A stretch of 64,000 bases of DNA from Cytophagales bacterium UBA2561 (lineage in GTDB: Bacteria; Bacteroidota; Bacteroidia; Cytophagales; Thermoflexibacteraceae), in the NCBI GenBank assembly GCA_002340355.1, contig DDLX01000028.1:186001-250000 (forward strand). The letters are read 5' to 3'. Below, in pieces: positions 44,532 to 53,104 of this stretch. The notes beneath the pieces are model-generated. The model saw only the letters and a program-made list of their open reading frames with translations, was not told the DNA's origin and ran no database searches. Made by a program: the position numbers and the translations under genes. Every line of letters starts with the position of its first letter. The first letter of the stretch is position 1.

Positions 44532-45887
44532 ATGGAAACATTCATCACGATTTTTCAACAAATTTTGTTTTTGGGTGTCATGGGGGGAGCCGTTTATTTT
44601 ATCACCCAACGAGTCAAGGAAATTCGGAATAATATTTTGTTAGGTAAATCCATTGACCGAACGGATAAGCCCACCGAACGTCGTAATAATATGATACTGA
44701 TTGCCTTCGGGCAAAAACGAATGTTTGACCGTCCTTTTGTTGGCTTATTGCATTTAATTGTCTATGTAGGTTTTTTGTTGGTTAATGTTGAATTATTGGA
44801 AATCTTATTAGATGGTATTTTAGGAACCCACCGCCTATTTGCGCCTTACTTGGGAGGTTTTTATACCTTTTTAATTAACTTTTTTGAACTAACAGCATGG
44901 TTAGTAGTCATCGCTTGTTCTTTTTTCTTAATTCGGAGAAATATTATTAAAATCCCTCGTTTTCAGTCCCCTGAAATGAAAGGATGGGCAGAAAAAGATG
45001 GGAACTTGATTCTAATATTCGAGATTACATTGATGTTTTTTCTATTTACGATGAACGCCGCCGATACTATTTTACAAACTCGTGGTGCGGAAAGTGTTTA
45101 TGTAACAGAACATTATTTACAAACGGGTACATTCTTCGGAAGTTTACCTTTTACTTTTTTATATCAAGGATTGGGAACAACGGCATTAATCCTTTTGGAA
45201 CGTGTGGCTTGGTGGATTCATCTTTTCGGAATTTTAGGATTCACGATTTATGTCACCTATTCAAAGCATCTGCACATTATCTTAGCTTTTCCTAATACTT
45301 ATTTCGCTAATCTTGAGCCATCTGGGAAACTTAATAATTTAGAATCCGTTCAGAAAGAAGTCCAAATTATGATGAGTGGTGAAGAACCTCCGATGGATGA
45401 AAATCCTGAAGAAATTGGCACATTCGGAGCAAAGGATATTCAGGATTTAACTTGGAAAAATTTATTAGATGCTTATACTTGTACCGAGTGTGGACGATGT
45501 ACTTCGGTTTGTCCAGCCAACTTGACGGGCAAAAAATTATCGCCTCGTAAAATCATGATGGATACTCGTGACCGTATGGAACAAATTGGAAAACAGAAAA
45601 CTATCGATCCTAATTTTGATGATGAAAAGAATCTCTATGGTGATTATATCACTAAAGAAGAAATACTAGCTTGTACTACTTGTAATGCTTGTACAGAAGC
45701 CTGTCCTGTCAATATTGAGCCTGTCGATATTATCATGCAATTACGTAGATATATGGCTCTGGACGAATCAGACTTACCGTCATCTTGGAATACAATGTTA
45801 GCAAACACTGAAAACAATTTTGCACCTTGGGCGTTTTCTCCGACTGATCGCTTTAATTGGGCAGAAGAATTACAAACACAAAATTAG
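44532..45887 (+). CDS. Membrane 4Fe-4S dicluster protein (HdrC/GlpC-like electron transfer)
   Basis: 451 residues. The N-terminal half holds about five membrane helices (near 8-25, 68-90, 105-135, 158-180, 225-250). The soluble C-terminal half has two ferredoxin-type clusters: CTECGRCTSVCPAN and CTTCNACTEACPVN. This is the common Bacteroidota protein annotated as Fe-S-binding or 4Fe-4S dicluster. It probably passes electrons between a membrane quinone or heme site and a cytoplasmic partner. That partner is usually a CCG-domain protein encoded next door. Here the next gene is a siroheme methyltransferase and no CCG protein is present in the window. Confidence 0.85.
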   Translation: METFITIFQQILFLGVMGGAVYFITQRVKEIRNNILLGKSIDRTDKPTERRNNMILIAFGQKRMFDRPFVGLLHLIVYVGFLLVNVELLEILLDGILGTHRLFAPYLGGFYTFLINFFELTAWLVVIACSFFLIRRNIIKIPRFQSPEMKGWAEKDGNLILIFEITLMFFLFTMNAADTILQTRGAESVYVTEHYLQTGTFFGSLPFTFLYQGLGTTALILLERVAWWIHLFGILGFTIYVTYSKHLHIILAFPNTYFANLEPSGKLNNLESVQKEVQIMMSGEEPPMDENPEEIGTFGAKDIQDLTWKNLLDAYTCTECGRCTSVCPANLTGKKLSPRKIMMDTRDRMEQIGKQKTIDPNFDDEKNLYGDYITKEEILACTTCNACTEACPVNIEPVDIIMQLRRYMALDESDLPSSWNTMLANTENNFAPWAFSPTDRFNWAEELQTQN

Positions 45888-45894
45888 TTTTTTT

Positions 45895-45940
45895 GAACCT
45901 ATAAGATATTCATCAAAAAAACAAAAATCTTATAGGTTTC
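45895..45940 (+). terminator. Hairpin terminator after the Fe-S protein gene
   Basis: GAACCTATAAGAT (45895-45907) pairs with ATCTTATAGGTTTC (45927-45940). Confidence 0.65.
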
Positions 45941-46051
45941 AATAGTTCGTAAGTTTTTTATTAATATGGTTTTCTAAAAATTTAAAACCCTTAAAGAGTT
46001 AGATAAAACTTATGAGTTATTAAGGTTTAATATTTTTTACTTTATTAAAAT

Positions 46052-46825
46052 ATGACTATTTTCCCTCGATTAACTTTATTAGGAGCAGGACCTGGAGATG
46101 AAGAATTAATTACCCTAAAAGGTGTAAAAGTATTACAAAATGCAGATGTGGTTTTATACGATGCTTTAGCAAATCCCGCCTTATTAAAATATGTTCCTGA
46201 AACGGCTTTACAAATTTTTGTAGGTAAACGTGCGGGACTTCATCATCGCCAACAAAGTGAAATTAATCGCTTGATTGTCAAACTTGCTCGAACACATGGA
46301 CACGTTGTGCGTTTAAAAGGAGGCGATCCTTTTGTATTCGGGCGAGGACACGAAGAAGCCGACTACGCCCTTACTTATGGACTTGAGGTACAGATAGTTC
46401 CTGGTATTAGTAGTGCCTTTGCTGTACCTGCCATGCAAGGGATTCCATTGACCAAACGAGGAATTAATGAAAGTTTTTGGGTCATTACAGGAACAAAACG
46501 AGATAAGAAATTGAGTCAAGATATTGAATTGGCAGCTCAGTCTTCGGCTACAATTGTAATTCTGATGGGAATGAAACGACTGCCTAAAATTGTAGATTTA
46601 TTTAAAAAGCATCGTCCCGAAGATGAACCTATTGGAATTATTCAGAATGGAACTCGACTTGATGAAAAAACAGGATTTGGAACATTATCTAATATTTTAG
46701 AAGTGGTAGAAAAACAAAAATTAAGTTCTCCCGCCATAATTGTGGTTGGTAAGGTCGTGGAAGAACGTACTGAATTAATTTTGTCTCAATTACAACAAAT
46801 AGTTTCTGATTCAGTGATGAAATAA
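46052..46825 (+). CDS. cobA: Uroporphyrinogen-III C-methyltransferase
   Basis: 257 residues, SUMT family. It adds two methyl groups from SAM to uroporphyrinogen III, giving precorrin-2 for siroheme (or B12). Motifs: LLGAGPGDEELITLKG, VVLYDALANP, GKRAGLHHRQQSEINRL, RLKGGDPFVFGRGHEE and PGISSAFAVPA with GIPLTKRG. It is the stand-alone methylase, without a fused CysG dehydrogenase. The function fits siroheme supply for sulfite or nitrite reductase, neither of which is in the window. An ABC ATPase gene follows 56 bp downstream. Confidence 0.95.
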   Translation: MTIFPRLTLLGAGPGDEELITLKGVKVLQNADVVLYDALANPALLKYVPETALQIFVGKRAGLHHRQQSEINRLIVKLARTHGHVVRLKGGDPFVFGRGHEEADYALTYGLEVQIVPGISSAFAVPAMQGIPLTKRGINESFWVITGTKRDKKLSQDIELAAQSSATIVILMGMKRLPKIVDLFKKHRPEDEPIGIIQNGTRLDEKTGFGTLSNILEVVEKQKLSSPAIIVVGKVVEERTELILSQLQQIVSDSVMK

Positions 46826-46881
46826 AAACAGAGAAAAACATTCTAAAATATCCCTTCAATTTACTAGAATTAAAATCTTTT

Positions 46882-47568
46882 ATGTTAGAAATTAAGGAAC
46901 TAACCGTTCGTTATGGAAAAAAAACAATTCTTGAAAATCTCCACTTACAATTACAAGTAGGTCATATTCATGGACTTATAGGACTAAATGGAAGCGGAAA
47001 AACTACTTTATTAAACGCCATTTATGGTATGGTTTCTTCTCAATCGGGTGAAATTTTGTACCAAAATAAGCCTTTGCACCGTCAACAAATCGCCTTTTTA
47101 CCAACTCAAAATTTCTTTTTTAGTCGAATTACAGGAGAGGAATATTTGAAATTTTTTCAAAGTCAAAATCAGACATTTGATATTACAGAATGGAACAAAA
47201 TTTTTGATTTACCTTTGAAAAATTTGATAGAAAATTATTCGACAGGTATGAAAAAAAAATTGGCACTATTGGCAGTTTTGAGTTTACAACGTCCTATTTT
47301 AATTTTAGATGAACCTTCGAACGGCTTAGATTTAGAGAGTAATCAAATTTTGAAAAAAATTATTTTGCGCCTCCAAGAAACAGGCAAAACCATCCTAATT
47401 ACCTCACATATTTTAGAAATGCTTCATGCCGTTTGTCATGAAATCCACCATCTACACCAACAAAAAATCCAATCTTCTTATTCCCAAAATGAATTTGCAC
47501 TACTTGAAAATCAAATTTTTGAAGCTCGAAGTAAACAATCTGAACAACTGAAAAAACTTATTTCATAA
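46882..47568 (+). CDS. ABC transporter ATP-binding protein
   Basis: 228 residues. Walker A is GLNGSGKTTLLNAI, the signature is YSTGMKKKLALLAVL and Walker B is PILILDEPSNGLDLES. The switch His lies in LITSHILEM. The form is that of the CcmA/YadG-type export ATPase (STGMKKKL). No permease gene is adjacent: the next gene encodes a secreted protein and the previous one a methyltransferase. The partner and substrate are therefore unknown. It may form a unit with cobA. Confidence 0.92.
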   Translation: MLEIKELTVRYGKKTILENLHLQLQVGHIHGLIGLNGSGKTTLLNAIYGMVSSQSGEILYQNKPLHRQQIAFLPTQNFFFSRITGEEYLKFFQSQNQTFDITEWNKIFDLPLKNLIENYSTGMKKKLALLAVLSLQRPILILDEPSNGLDLESNQILKKIILRLQETGKTILITSHILEMLHAVCHEIHHLHQQKIQSSYSQNEFALLENQIFEARSKQSEQLKKLIS

Positions 47569-47706
47569 ATTTAGTTTTAATTTTCTTTTCATTTTTTCAA
47601 ATTCTGTAGATCGGGTGCTTCTTGAAATGAAACTTCTAAATTGCACCCAATTACAAATACCAATTACAACTATTTGCCGATATACGATTTTTCAAAATTT
47701 TAACTC

Positions 47707-48369
47707 ATGAAACAACTACAACACCTTGTATTTATCCTTGGAGTTGGACTACATTTATCTGCAACTCCTATCAACTCCTTAACTACTTTTTGTGAACAAG
47801 AATTTTTATTTTTTTTCAAAACCCGCTACCATGAGCATACTTTGTGGATTGGTGAAAATCGCTACGGAGAATGTGGAAGTTCGAATCTATGGCAAGTTTT
47901 CATACCAAATGATAGTTCAATTGTGGCGAAACGAACAAAAATGAAACGGTTTAATGATTGGATATGGGCAGAAAAATTACAATTGACACTTGAAGAAGAA
48001 AAACCACTGCAACTTATAGACCAAGATGATAAAGGATGTGGGTATAAGAACTTGGGAATCAGAGTAAATAACCCTAAATCAAACCCCAAATTAAAGCAAC
48101 TTTTCGAAGATAATTTTGCTCAAGATTGTGCCTTACAATGGACACAAGCCACAGGGCGAAATGGGATTGATATGCCTAAATTTGAGGGTTTGACAGGTAA
48201 TTTATTGTATTATTATCCAATGGGATTGTATTTTGATTACCAAATTACGAAAGCTTACCTATTTCCTATCTCAAAATTATTATTAGTTTTTACTCGAAAT
48301 TCGCGGCGTTGTCTTGGTGGTGACACGATGCACGGCTTTTTAGTTTTTCGGACAGATGCTCAAAATTGA
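47707..48369 (+). CDS. Secreted protein of unknown function
   Basis: 220 residues with a hydrophobic start (MKQLQHLVFILGVGLHLSA), probably a signal peptide. The mature part has five Cys (FCEQEF, GECGSS, KGCGYK, DCALQW, RRCLGG) and ends in a hydrophobic/aromatic stretch (YLFPISKLLLVFT, then HGFLVFRTD). I do not recognise a family. The Cys content fits a periplasmic or surface protein with disulfides. It stands alone. Confidence 0.6.
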   Translation: MKQLQHLVFILGVGLHLSATPINSLTTFCEQEFLFFFKTRYHEHTLWIGENRYGECGSSNLWQVFIPNDSSIVAKRTKMKRFNDWIWAEKLQLTLEEEKPLQLIDQDDKGCGYKNLGIRVNNPKSNPKLKQLFEDNFAQDCALQWTQATGRNGIDMPKFEGLTGNLLYYYPMGLYFDYQITKAYLFPISKLLLVFTRNSRRCLGGDTMHGFLVFRTDAQN

Positions 48370-48512
48370 GTCCTTTGAACTTTTTCAAAAACCTAGATAT
48401 TATGAACTTTTGTGTTTTTGGTTTTTGTTATATTTGTGCTATTTCATTGGTTTAATGTACCAAAACTTATTGCTCAAATTTACCCATCAAGCAGACCCAA
48501 AACAAAGGTATT

Positions 48513-49334
48513 ATGAGAAAAAATGTTCGTAAAGATGTGCAAGATAAACGTAAAGCACGTCAGAAAATTGAAAAAATTAGTACGCTTGTCTTGTTATTAA
48601 TTTTAATAATTTCTCTTATTACCTATTGGTATTTAGATAATGATTATGAAGATTTTATTTCCCATAATGAGATTGATGAGTTGATTGAAAATCAACAATA
48701 TGACTCAGCTTTACGGGTTTTAAGAAGAGCAATGGATAATCCTGAACTTCGTCATATCAAAGAAGAAGCAGAGCAAAAATATGAACAAATCCGATTACTT
48801 GCCAAGGAAGAAAAACCTACCAAAGATTTTAAAGCTTTTGAGCGTAAAATTGAACGTCTGACTCAACAATTAATGTTTGATTCCGTAATTGCTCGGCTGG
48901 AGCGCGCTTTACTGGATAGCAATTATTCAGAAGGAGACCGTCAAATTATGAAAAATCGGCTCGCAATTGCTCAACAAGATAAGGAATCACTGGAATCAGG
49001 GCGAAAGATTACGATTCCTGTACCATATAGGGTTAAAGCAGGAGAAACACTTAATGGAATTTCTTATCGACATAATATGAAACCTACTGAACTAATGAAA
49101 ATCAATGATTTAGAATCGAATATGTTGAAGGAAGGACAAGAAATTCAGGTATATGCACGGGTTGATTTTGAAACACATAAGGTCAAATCAGGTGAAAATT
49201 TATCTCGTATTGCCATTAAACACAAAACTTCAATTGAGAAAATTAAAAAATTGAACAATATGCAAACTGATGAGGTACAAGCGGGACAAATCTTAAAAGT
49301 ACGTCTAATTACCTCAGCTGACCAACAAGAATAG
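48513..49334 (+). CDS. LysM-domain membrane-anchored protein
   Basis: 273 residues. A short basic cytoplasmic N-terminus is followed by one membrane helix (STLVLLLILIISLITYWYL, about 25-43). A helical, charged linker (about 50-165) follows, then two LysM domains (about 170-217, YRVKAGETLNGISYRH; about 222-270, HKVKSGENLSRIAIKH). LysM binds N-acetylglucosamine in peptidoglycan. The protein would tether the inner membrane to the cell wall. The lolD gene follows after 39 bp, so the two are probably an operon. Confidence 0.88.
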   Translation: MRKNVRKDVQDKRKARQKIEKISTLVLLLILIISLITYWYLDNDYEDFISHNEIDELIENQQYDSALRVLRRAMDNPELRHIKEEAEQKYEQIRLLAKEEKPTKDFKAFERKIERLTQQLMFDSVIARLERALLDSNYSEGDRQIMKNRLAIAQQDKESLESGRKITIPVPYRVKAGETLNGISYRHNMKPTELMKINDLESNMLKEGQEIQVYARVDFETHKVKSGENLSRIAIKHKTSIEKIKKLNNMQTDEVQAGQILKVRLITSADQQE

Positions 49335-49373
49335 AACTTTTTATTGATAAAAAAACTACCAAACTTTAAACTC

Positions 49374-50045
49374 ATGCTTCACGCTAAAAATATTAAAAAA
49401 CGGTACGAGAACTTACATGTCCTAAAAGGAATTTCTTTAGAATTAGAAACTGAAAAAATTACTTCTATCGTTGGAGCTTCAGGGGCAGGGAAAAGTACCC
49501 TTTTACATATTTTAGGAGGTTTAGATCGTCCTGATGACGGACAAATATTGTTTCAGAATCAAGCTTTCACTCAATTTTCTGACCAAAAATTAGCCGAATT
49601 TCGAAATAAAAATATTGGTTTTGTTTTTCAATTTCATAATTTATTACCTGAATTCTCAGCATTTGAAAATATCTGCTTACCCGCCTTTATTGGTCGAAAA
49701 AAGAGAGCCGAAGTTGAGAAAAAAGCTCAAGAATTACTGAAATTATTAGGTGTTTCGAAACGAAAAAATCACCGTCCTTCCCAACTTTCAGGAGGAGAAC
49801 AGCAACGTGTTTCAGTAGCAAGAGCCTTAATTAATTCTCCAGCAATTGTTTTCGCCGATGAACCAAGTGGAAATTTGGATTCTCAAAATGCAGAAGAATT
49901 ACATCAATTATTTTTTCGGCTTCGAGATGAATTAGGACAAACCTTTGTCATTGTTACCCACAATAGTGAACTATCTTATCAGACTGATCGCCGAATTGAA
50001 CTAGCAGATGGACAAATTTTACACGATTCAAATAATTTAAATTAA
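49374..50045 (+). CDS. lolD: Lipoprotein-release ABC transporter ATPase
   Basis: 223 residues from the ATG at 49374 (MLHAKNIKKRYENLHVLKG); a TTG start 30 bp upstream is rejected. Walker A GASGAGKSTLLHILGG, the Q-loop with FVFQFHNLLPEFSAFEN, the signature QLSGGEQQRVSVARAL and Walker B PAIVFADEPSGNLD are all intact. FQFHNLLPEF is typical of LolD/MacB-type ATPases. In the Lol system it powers extraction of lipoproteins from the inner membrane. No LolC/E permease is adjacent, so the specific role is inferred. It lies 39 bp after the LysM gene. Confidence 0.88.
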   Translation: MLHAKNIKKRYENLHVLKGISLELETEKITSIVGASGAGKSTLLHILGGLDRPDDGQILFQNQAFTQFSDQKLAEFRNKNIGFVFQFHNLLPEFSAFENICLPAFIGRKKRAEVEKKAQELLKLLGVSKRKNHRPSQLSGGEQQRVSVARALINSPAIVFADEPSGNLDSQNAEELHQLFFRLRDELGQTFVIVTHNSELSYQTDRRIELADGQILHDSNNLN

Positions 50046-50282
50046 TTATAATTTTTGTCATTCGATATTTTATTATTAGTTCTTTCAGAGACTTCGTAGA
50101 ATACAGAAGATAATATCCTTATTATAGGATAAAAAATTGATAATCAAATTTATACTTAAAAGTAATAAAATTAAAACCAAAATTGAGTTGATTTACTTCT
50201 CTGATTTTATTAAGTTTAATTTGTGATTTTAGAATAATTCAAAATACAGATCTAAAAATAAACTTATAACATTATAGTAAGT

Positions 50283-51449
50283 ATGAAAAACTACAAAACA
50301 CCCAACACAAACCTCCCTACAAATTCTCGTCGAGACTTTCTAAATAAGGCGGCTGCTGTGAGTGCTGTCATGGCTTCAGGGAGTCTCATTACTTCGGCAT
50401 GTGGTAATGCTGAAGAAACCTCCAAACAAGACAAAGGTACAAGTGTGGACATGAGCCAAACTTACGAATGGAGTCTTTCGACATCTTGGCCTCCCAATTT
50501 TCCTGTTTTCGGAGAAGGTCTTTCGATGTTTGCCAAGTTAATCGAAGAAATGTCTGCGGGTCGTATGAAAATCAAAGTCTTTGGTGCAGGCGAAAAAGTC
50601 CCTCAGCCTGAGCTATTTGATGCGGTGAGTAATGGCGTTATTGAAATGGGACATGGTGCGTCTTATTATTGGGCAGGCAAATCAAAAGCCTTACAACTTT
50701 TTGCCTCTGTTCCTTTTGGATTGAATGCACAACAAATTACTTCTTGGGTAAATAACGGAGGTGGTTATGAACTTTGGAAGGAAATTTATGGAAAATTCAA
50801 TATTGTGCCATTTATAGGTGGTAATACAGGGGTGCAAATGGGAGGTTGGTTTAATAAAGAAATCAACTCCGTAGAAGATCTCAAAGGCTTAAAAATGCGT
50901 ATACCAGGGCTTGGGGGAGCAGTATTAGCTAAGGCAGGGGGTACGGCGGTTTCGGTTGCAGGGGGTGAAATTTATACTAATTTGGAACGAGGTGTAATTG
51001 ATGCTACGGAATGGATTGGACCGTATCATGATTATAAACTAGGACTTTATAAAATTGCCAAATATTACTATTCACCCGGATGGCACGAGCCAGGTACTAT
51101 CCTTGATTTCATTGTCAATAAACAAAAATATGAAGCTTTACCAACTGACCTTCAAGCAATTATTCGGGCAGCCACAGCTCAAACCTCTACTTGGATATTT
51201 TCTGAATTTGAAGTTAAAAATAATCAATTCCTAGAAAAAATTAAGGCTGAAAGTAAAGCCGAATTACGTCAATTTCCTGATGAGGTCTTGGCAGATTTAC
51301 GCACTAAAACGCAAGAAGTCCTTCAAGAACAAGCTCAAAATGACCCTGATTTTCAGAAAGTTTATGAATCCTTCCTTGCTTTCCAGAAAGATGCTAGTGC
51401 GTGGGCAGAATTAACCGAAAAACGGTTTTATAATCAGTTACAAAGTTAG
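50283..51449 (+). CDS. TRAP transporter substrate-binding protein, DctP family, lipoprotein/Tat signal
   Basis: 388 residues. The N-terminus carries a twin-arginine motif (SRRDFLNKA), then a hydrophobic stretch ending in LITSACG, so it is probably a Tat-exported lipoprotein. The mature part is a DctP-type extracytoplasmic solute receptor: WPPNFPVFGEGLSMFAKLIE, the FVPFIGGNTGVQMGGWF region, LKGLKMRIPGLGGAVLAK (with the conserved Arg) and GVIDATEWIGPYHD. The last motif resembles TakP-like 2-oxo-acid binders. No DctQ or DctM permease gene is adjacent. A DUF481 outer-membrane protein follows after 40 bp. Confidence 0.92.
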   Translation: MKNYKTPNTNLPTNSRRDFLNKAAAVSAVMASGSLITSACGNAEETSKQDKGTSVDMSQTYEWSLSTSWPPNFPVFGEGLSMFAKLIEEMSAGRMKIKVFGAGEKVPQPELFDAVSNGVIEMGHGASYYWAGKSKALQLFASVPFGLNAQQITSWVNNGGGYELWKEIYGKFNIVPFIGGNTGVQMGGWFNKEINSVEDLKGLKMRIPGLGGAVLAKAGGTAVSVAGGEIYTNLERGVIDATEWIGPYHDYKLGLYKIAKYYYSPGWHEPGTILDFIVNKQKYEALPTDLQAIIRAATAQTSTWIFSEFEVKNNQFLEKIKAESKAELRQFPDEVLADLRTKTQEVLQEQAQNDPDFQKVYESFLAFQKDASAWAELTEKRFYNQLQS

Positions 51450-51489
51450 TATTTATATTAGTTTAATCAATCTATTTTTATACGCTCAT

Positions 51490-52293
51490 ATGAAAAAACT
51501 ATTCCTCATTGGTTTGCTTTTCTATCATTTCACAACACAGGCCCAAATTCTAAATGTAGAACGTGAACGTTTAGAAAATCACGATTCCGCTAGTATATGG
51601 CTTGGTAATCTTGGACTTGGTTTCAATCTACAACAACAACAAACTCGTGTCCTTACATGGACAAACTCCGTAAATATTGCGTATATTACGCCTAAAAACC
51701 AATTAATGCTTATTGGTAATTATGAAAATGTCAATGGTGAAGGAGAAGACTTGGTTCAAAATGGATATTTACATACTCGCTTGAATTTAGGCTGGAAAAA
51801 GAAGTTTTCTTATGAAATATTTGGACAAGCCCAATTTGATGAAGTTCGTGGAATTAATAACCGACTTTTGACTGGTGCAGGATTACGTTGGCAACCTTTA
51901 GCTTATGATCATGATAATACTACTCTTGCCTTCGGACCTGGGATTATGTATGAACATGAAGATTGGACATTCGCAGAGCAAGATTCCATCACGGATTTTA
52001 TAAAGACAAGTACATATTTGAATATTCAATCAAGTTTAACCGAAAGTGTCGATTTGAATTGGATTGGTTATTATCAGGCTCGTTTTGAAAGTTTGGACAA
52101 ACCTCGATTAAGTACAGAAATTAGTGTAAATTTCAAGCTAAGTAAATATATTCTATTTAGTACTCAATTTTCACTTTTATATGATGCAGCTCCTCCCGTT
52201 CCTACTGATGACCTAATTTATACATGGGACAATGTACTCTCAATTAGTTTGGAGCATAAAACCAAACGCAAAAAACGTCCTCCAACAGAATAA
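51490..52293 (+). CDS. DUF481 outer-membrane beta-barrel protein
   Basis: 267 residues with signal peptide MKKLFLIGLLFYHFTTQAQ. The rest is a series of alternating beta strands with aromatic girdles, e.g. LLTGAGLRWQPL and LAFGPGIMYEHEDW, and ends in a strand (NVLSISLEHK) before a short basic tail. The GAGLRW...GPGIMYE pattern is that of DUF481 (YdiY-like) proteins, which are outer-membrane proteins with no firm function. It probably forms an operon with the TRAP binding protein upstream. A good terminator follows. Confidence 0.8.
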   Translation: MKKLFLIGLLFYHFTTQAQILNVERERLENHDSASIWLGNLGLGFNLQQQQTRVLTWTNSVNIAYITPKNQLMLIGNYENVNGEGEDLVQNGYLHTRLNLGWKKKFSYEIFGQAQFDEVRGINNRLLTGAGLRWQPLAYDHDNTTLAFGPGIMYEHEDWTFAEQDSITDFIKTSTYLNIQSSLTESVDLNWIGYYQARFESLDKPRLSTEISVNFKLSKYILFSTQFSLLYDAAPPVPTDDLIYTWDNVLSISLEHKTKRKKRPPTE

Positions 52294-52329
52294 AAATAAC
52301 CTAAAAATTAATTTCAGCATTACTCTTGA

Positions 52330-52369
52330 AGACTTGAGCGGTTTTTTAAACTTCTCAGGTCTTTTTTTG
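52330..52369 (+). terminator. Rho-independent terminator after the DUF481 gene
   Basis: AGACTTGAG (52330-52338) pairs with CTCAGGTCT (52354-52362, one G-U), followed by a T run. Confidence 0.75.
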
Positions 52370-52500
52370 GGGCTTTCGTTTTTATCTCAAAAGATTGATT
52401 AATTTTGCTTGATTTTAATTCATATTATCCTTACAAAATAAGGTTGAAAAATGTTCTTAGATTAGAATCCTCAAAATCAGAAAACTTAAAATAATTTAAT

Positions 52501-52833
52501 ATGATATACGAAAGTTTATTGTTACAAACGGCTTCTCCATTCCAGAATGCAGGGTCAATTTTGATGATGGTCGGTATGTTTGCTGTAATGTATTTTTTCA
52601 TGATTCGCCCTCAACAAAAAAAACAAAAAGAACAACGTAAGTTTACCGAAGATCTCAAAAAAGGTGATGAGGTCGTCACGCTAGGAGGAATGCACGGTAA
52701 AATTGCAGAAATAGATGATAAGACCGTTACCTTAGAAGTAGCTCCTCGTATGAAAATTTTATTTGACCGTACAGCCATATCTCTTGAAAACACCCAAGCA
52801 CTTACTGAGCCTGAAAAAACAGACAAAAAATAA
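52501..52833 (+). CDS. yajC: Preprotein translocase subunit YajC
   Basis: 110 residues. One N-terminal membrane helix (SILMMVGMFAVMYFFMI, about 20-36) is followed by the signature RPQQKKQKEQ and the soluble part KKGDEVVTLGGMHGKIAEID. YajC accompanies SecDF in the Sec translocon. No secDF gene is in the window. TAATTTTG at 52400-52407 is a weak candidate promoter element. The start ATG follows an AT-rich leader. Confidence 0.95.
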   Translation: MIYESLLLQTASPFQNAGSILMMVGMFAVMYFFMIRPQQKKQKEQRKFTEDLKKGDEVVTLGGMHGKIAEIDDKTVTLEVAPRMKILFDRTAISLENTQALTEPEKTDKK

Positions 52834-52857
52834 GTTGTTATTCACTCATTACATAGG

Positions 52858-52907
52858 AAAGACTTACTGAATTGCTGGCTAAAAAGCACTTTTTTCAGTG
52901 AGTCTTT
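52858..52907 (+). terminator. Hairpin terminator after yajC
   Basis: AAAGACTTACTGA (52858-52870) pairs with TCAGTGAGTCTTT (52895-52907), followed by T-rich sequence. Confidence 0.7.
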
Positions 52908-53104
52908 TCTATTTTTGCCTGCCTTTTTAGGGATTTATCCAAGGCAAAGGCATAAACTTTGATGTCATTTATGGAACGAGTATAAATTCACCAGTCAATC
53001 CAACCCACACAGTAGATCAATCCGTAAAATTTGTAATTTGTCTAAAGCATTACTATTTTGTGCCTAAAAATCAAAAAAAGTTCCTGCTCTTTAAGTATAA
53101 TATT

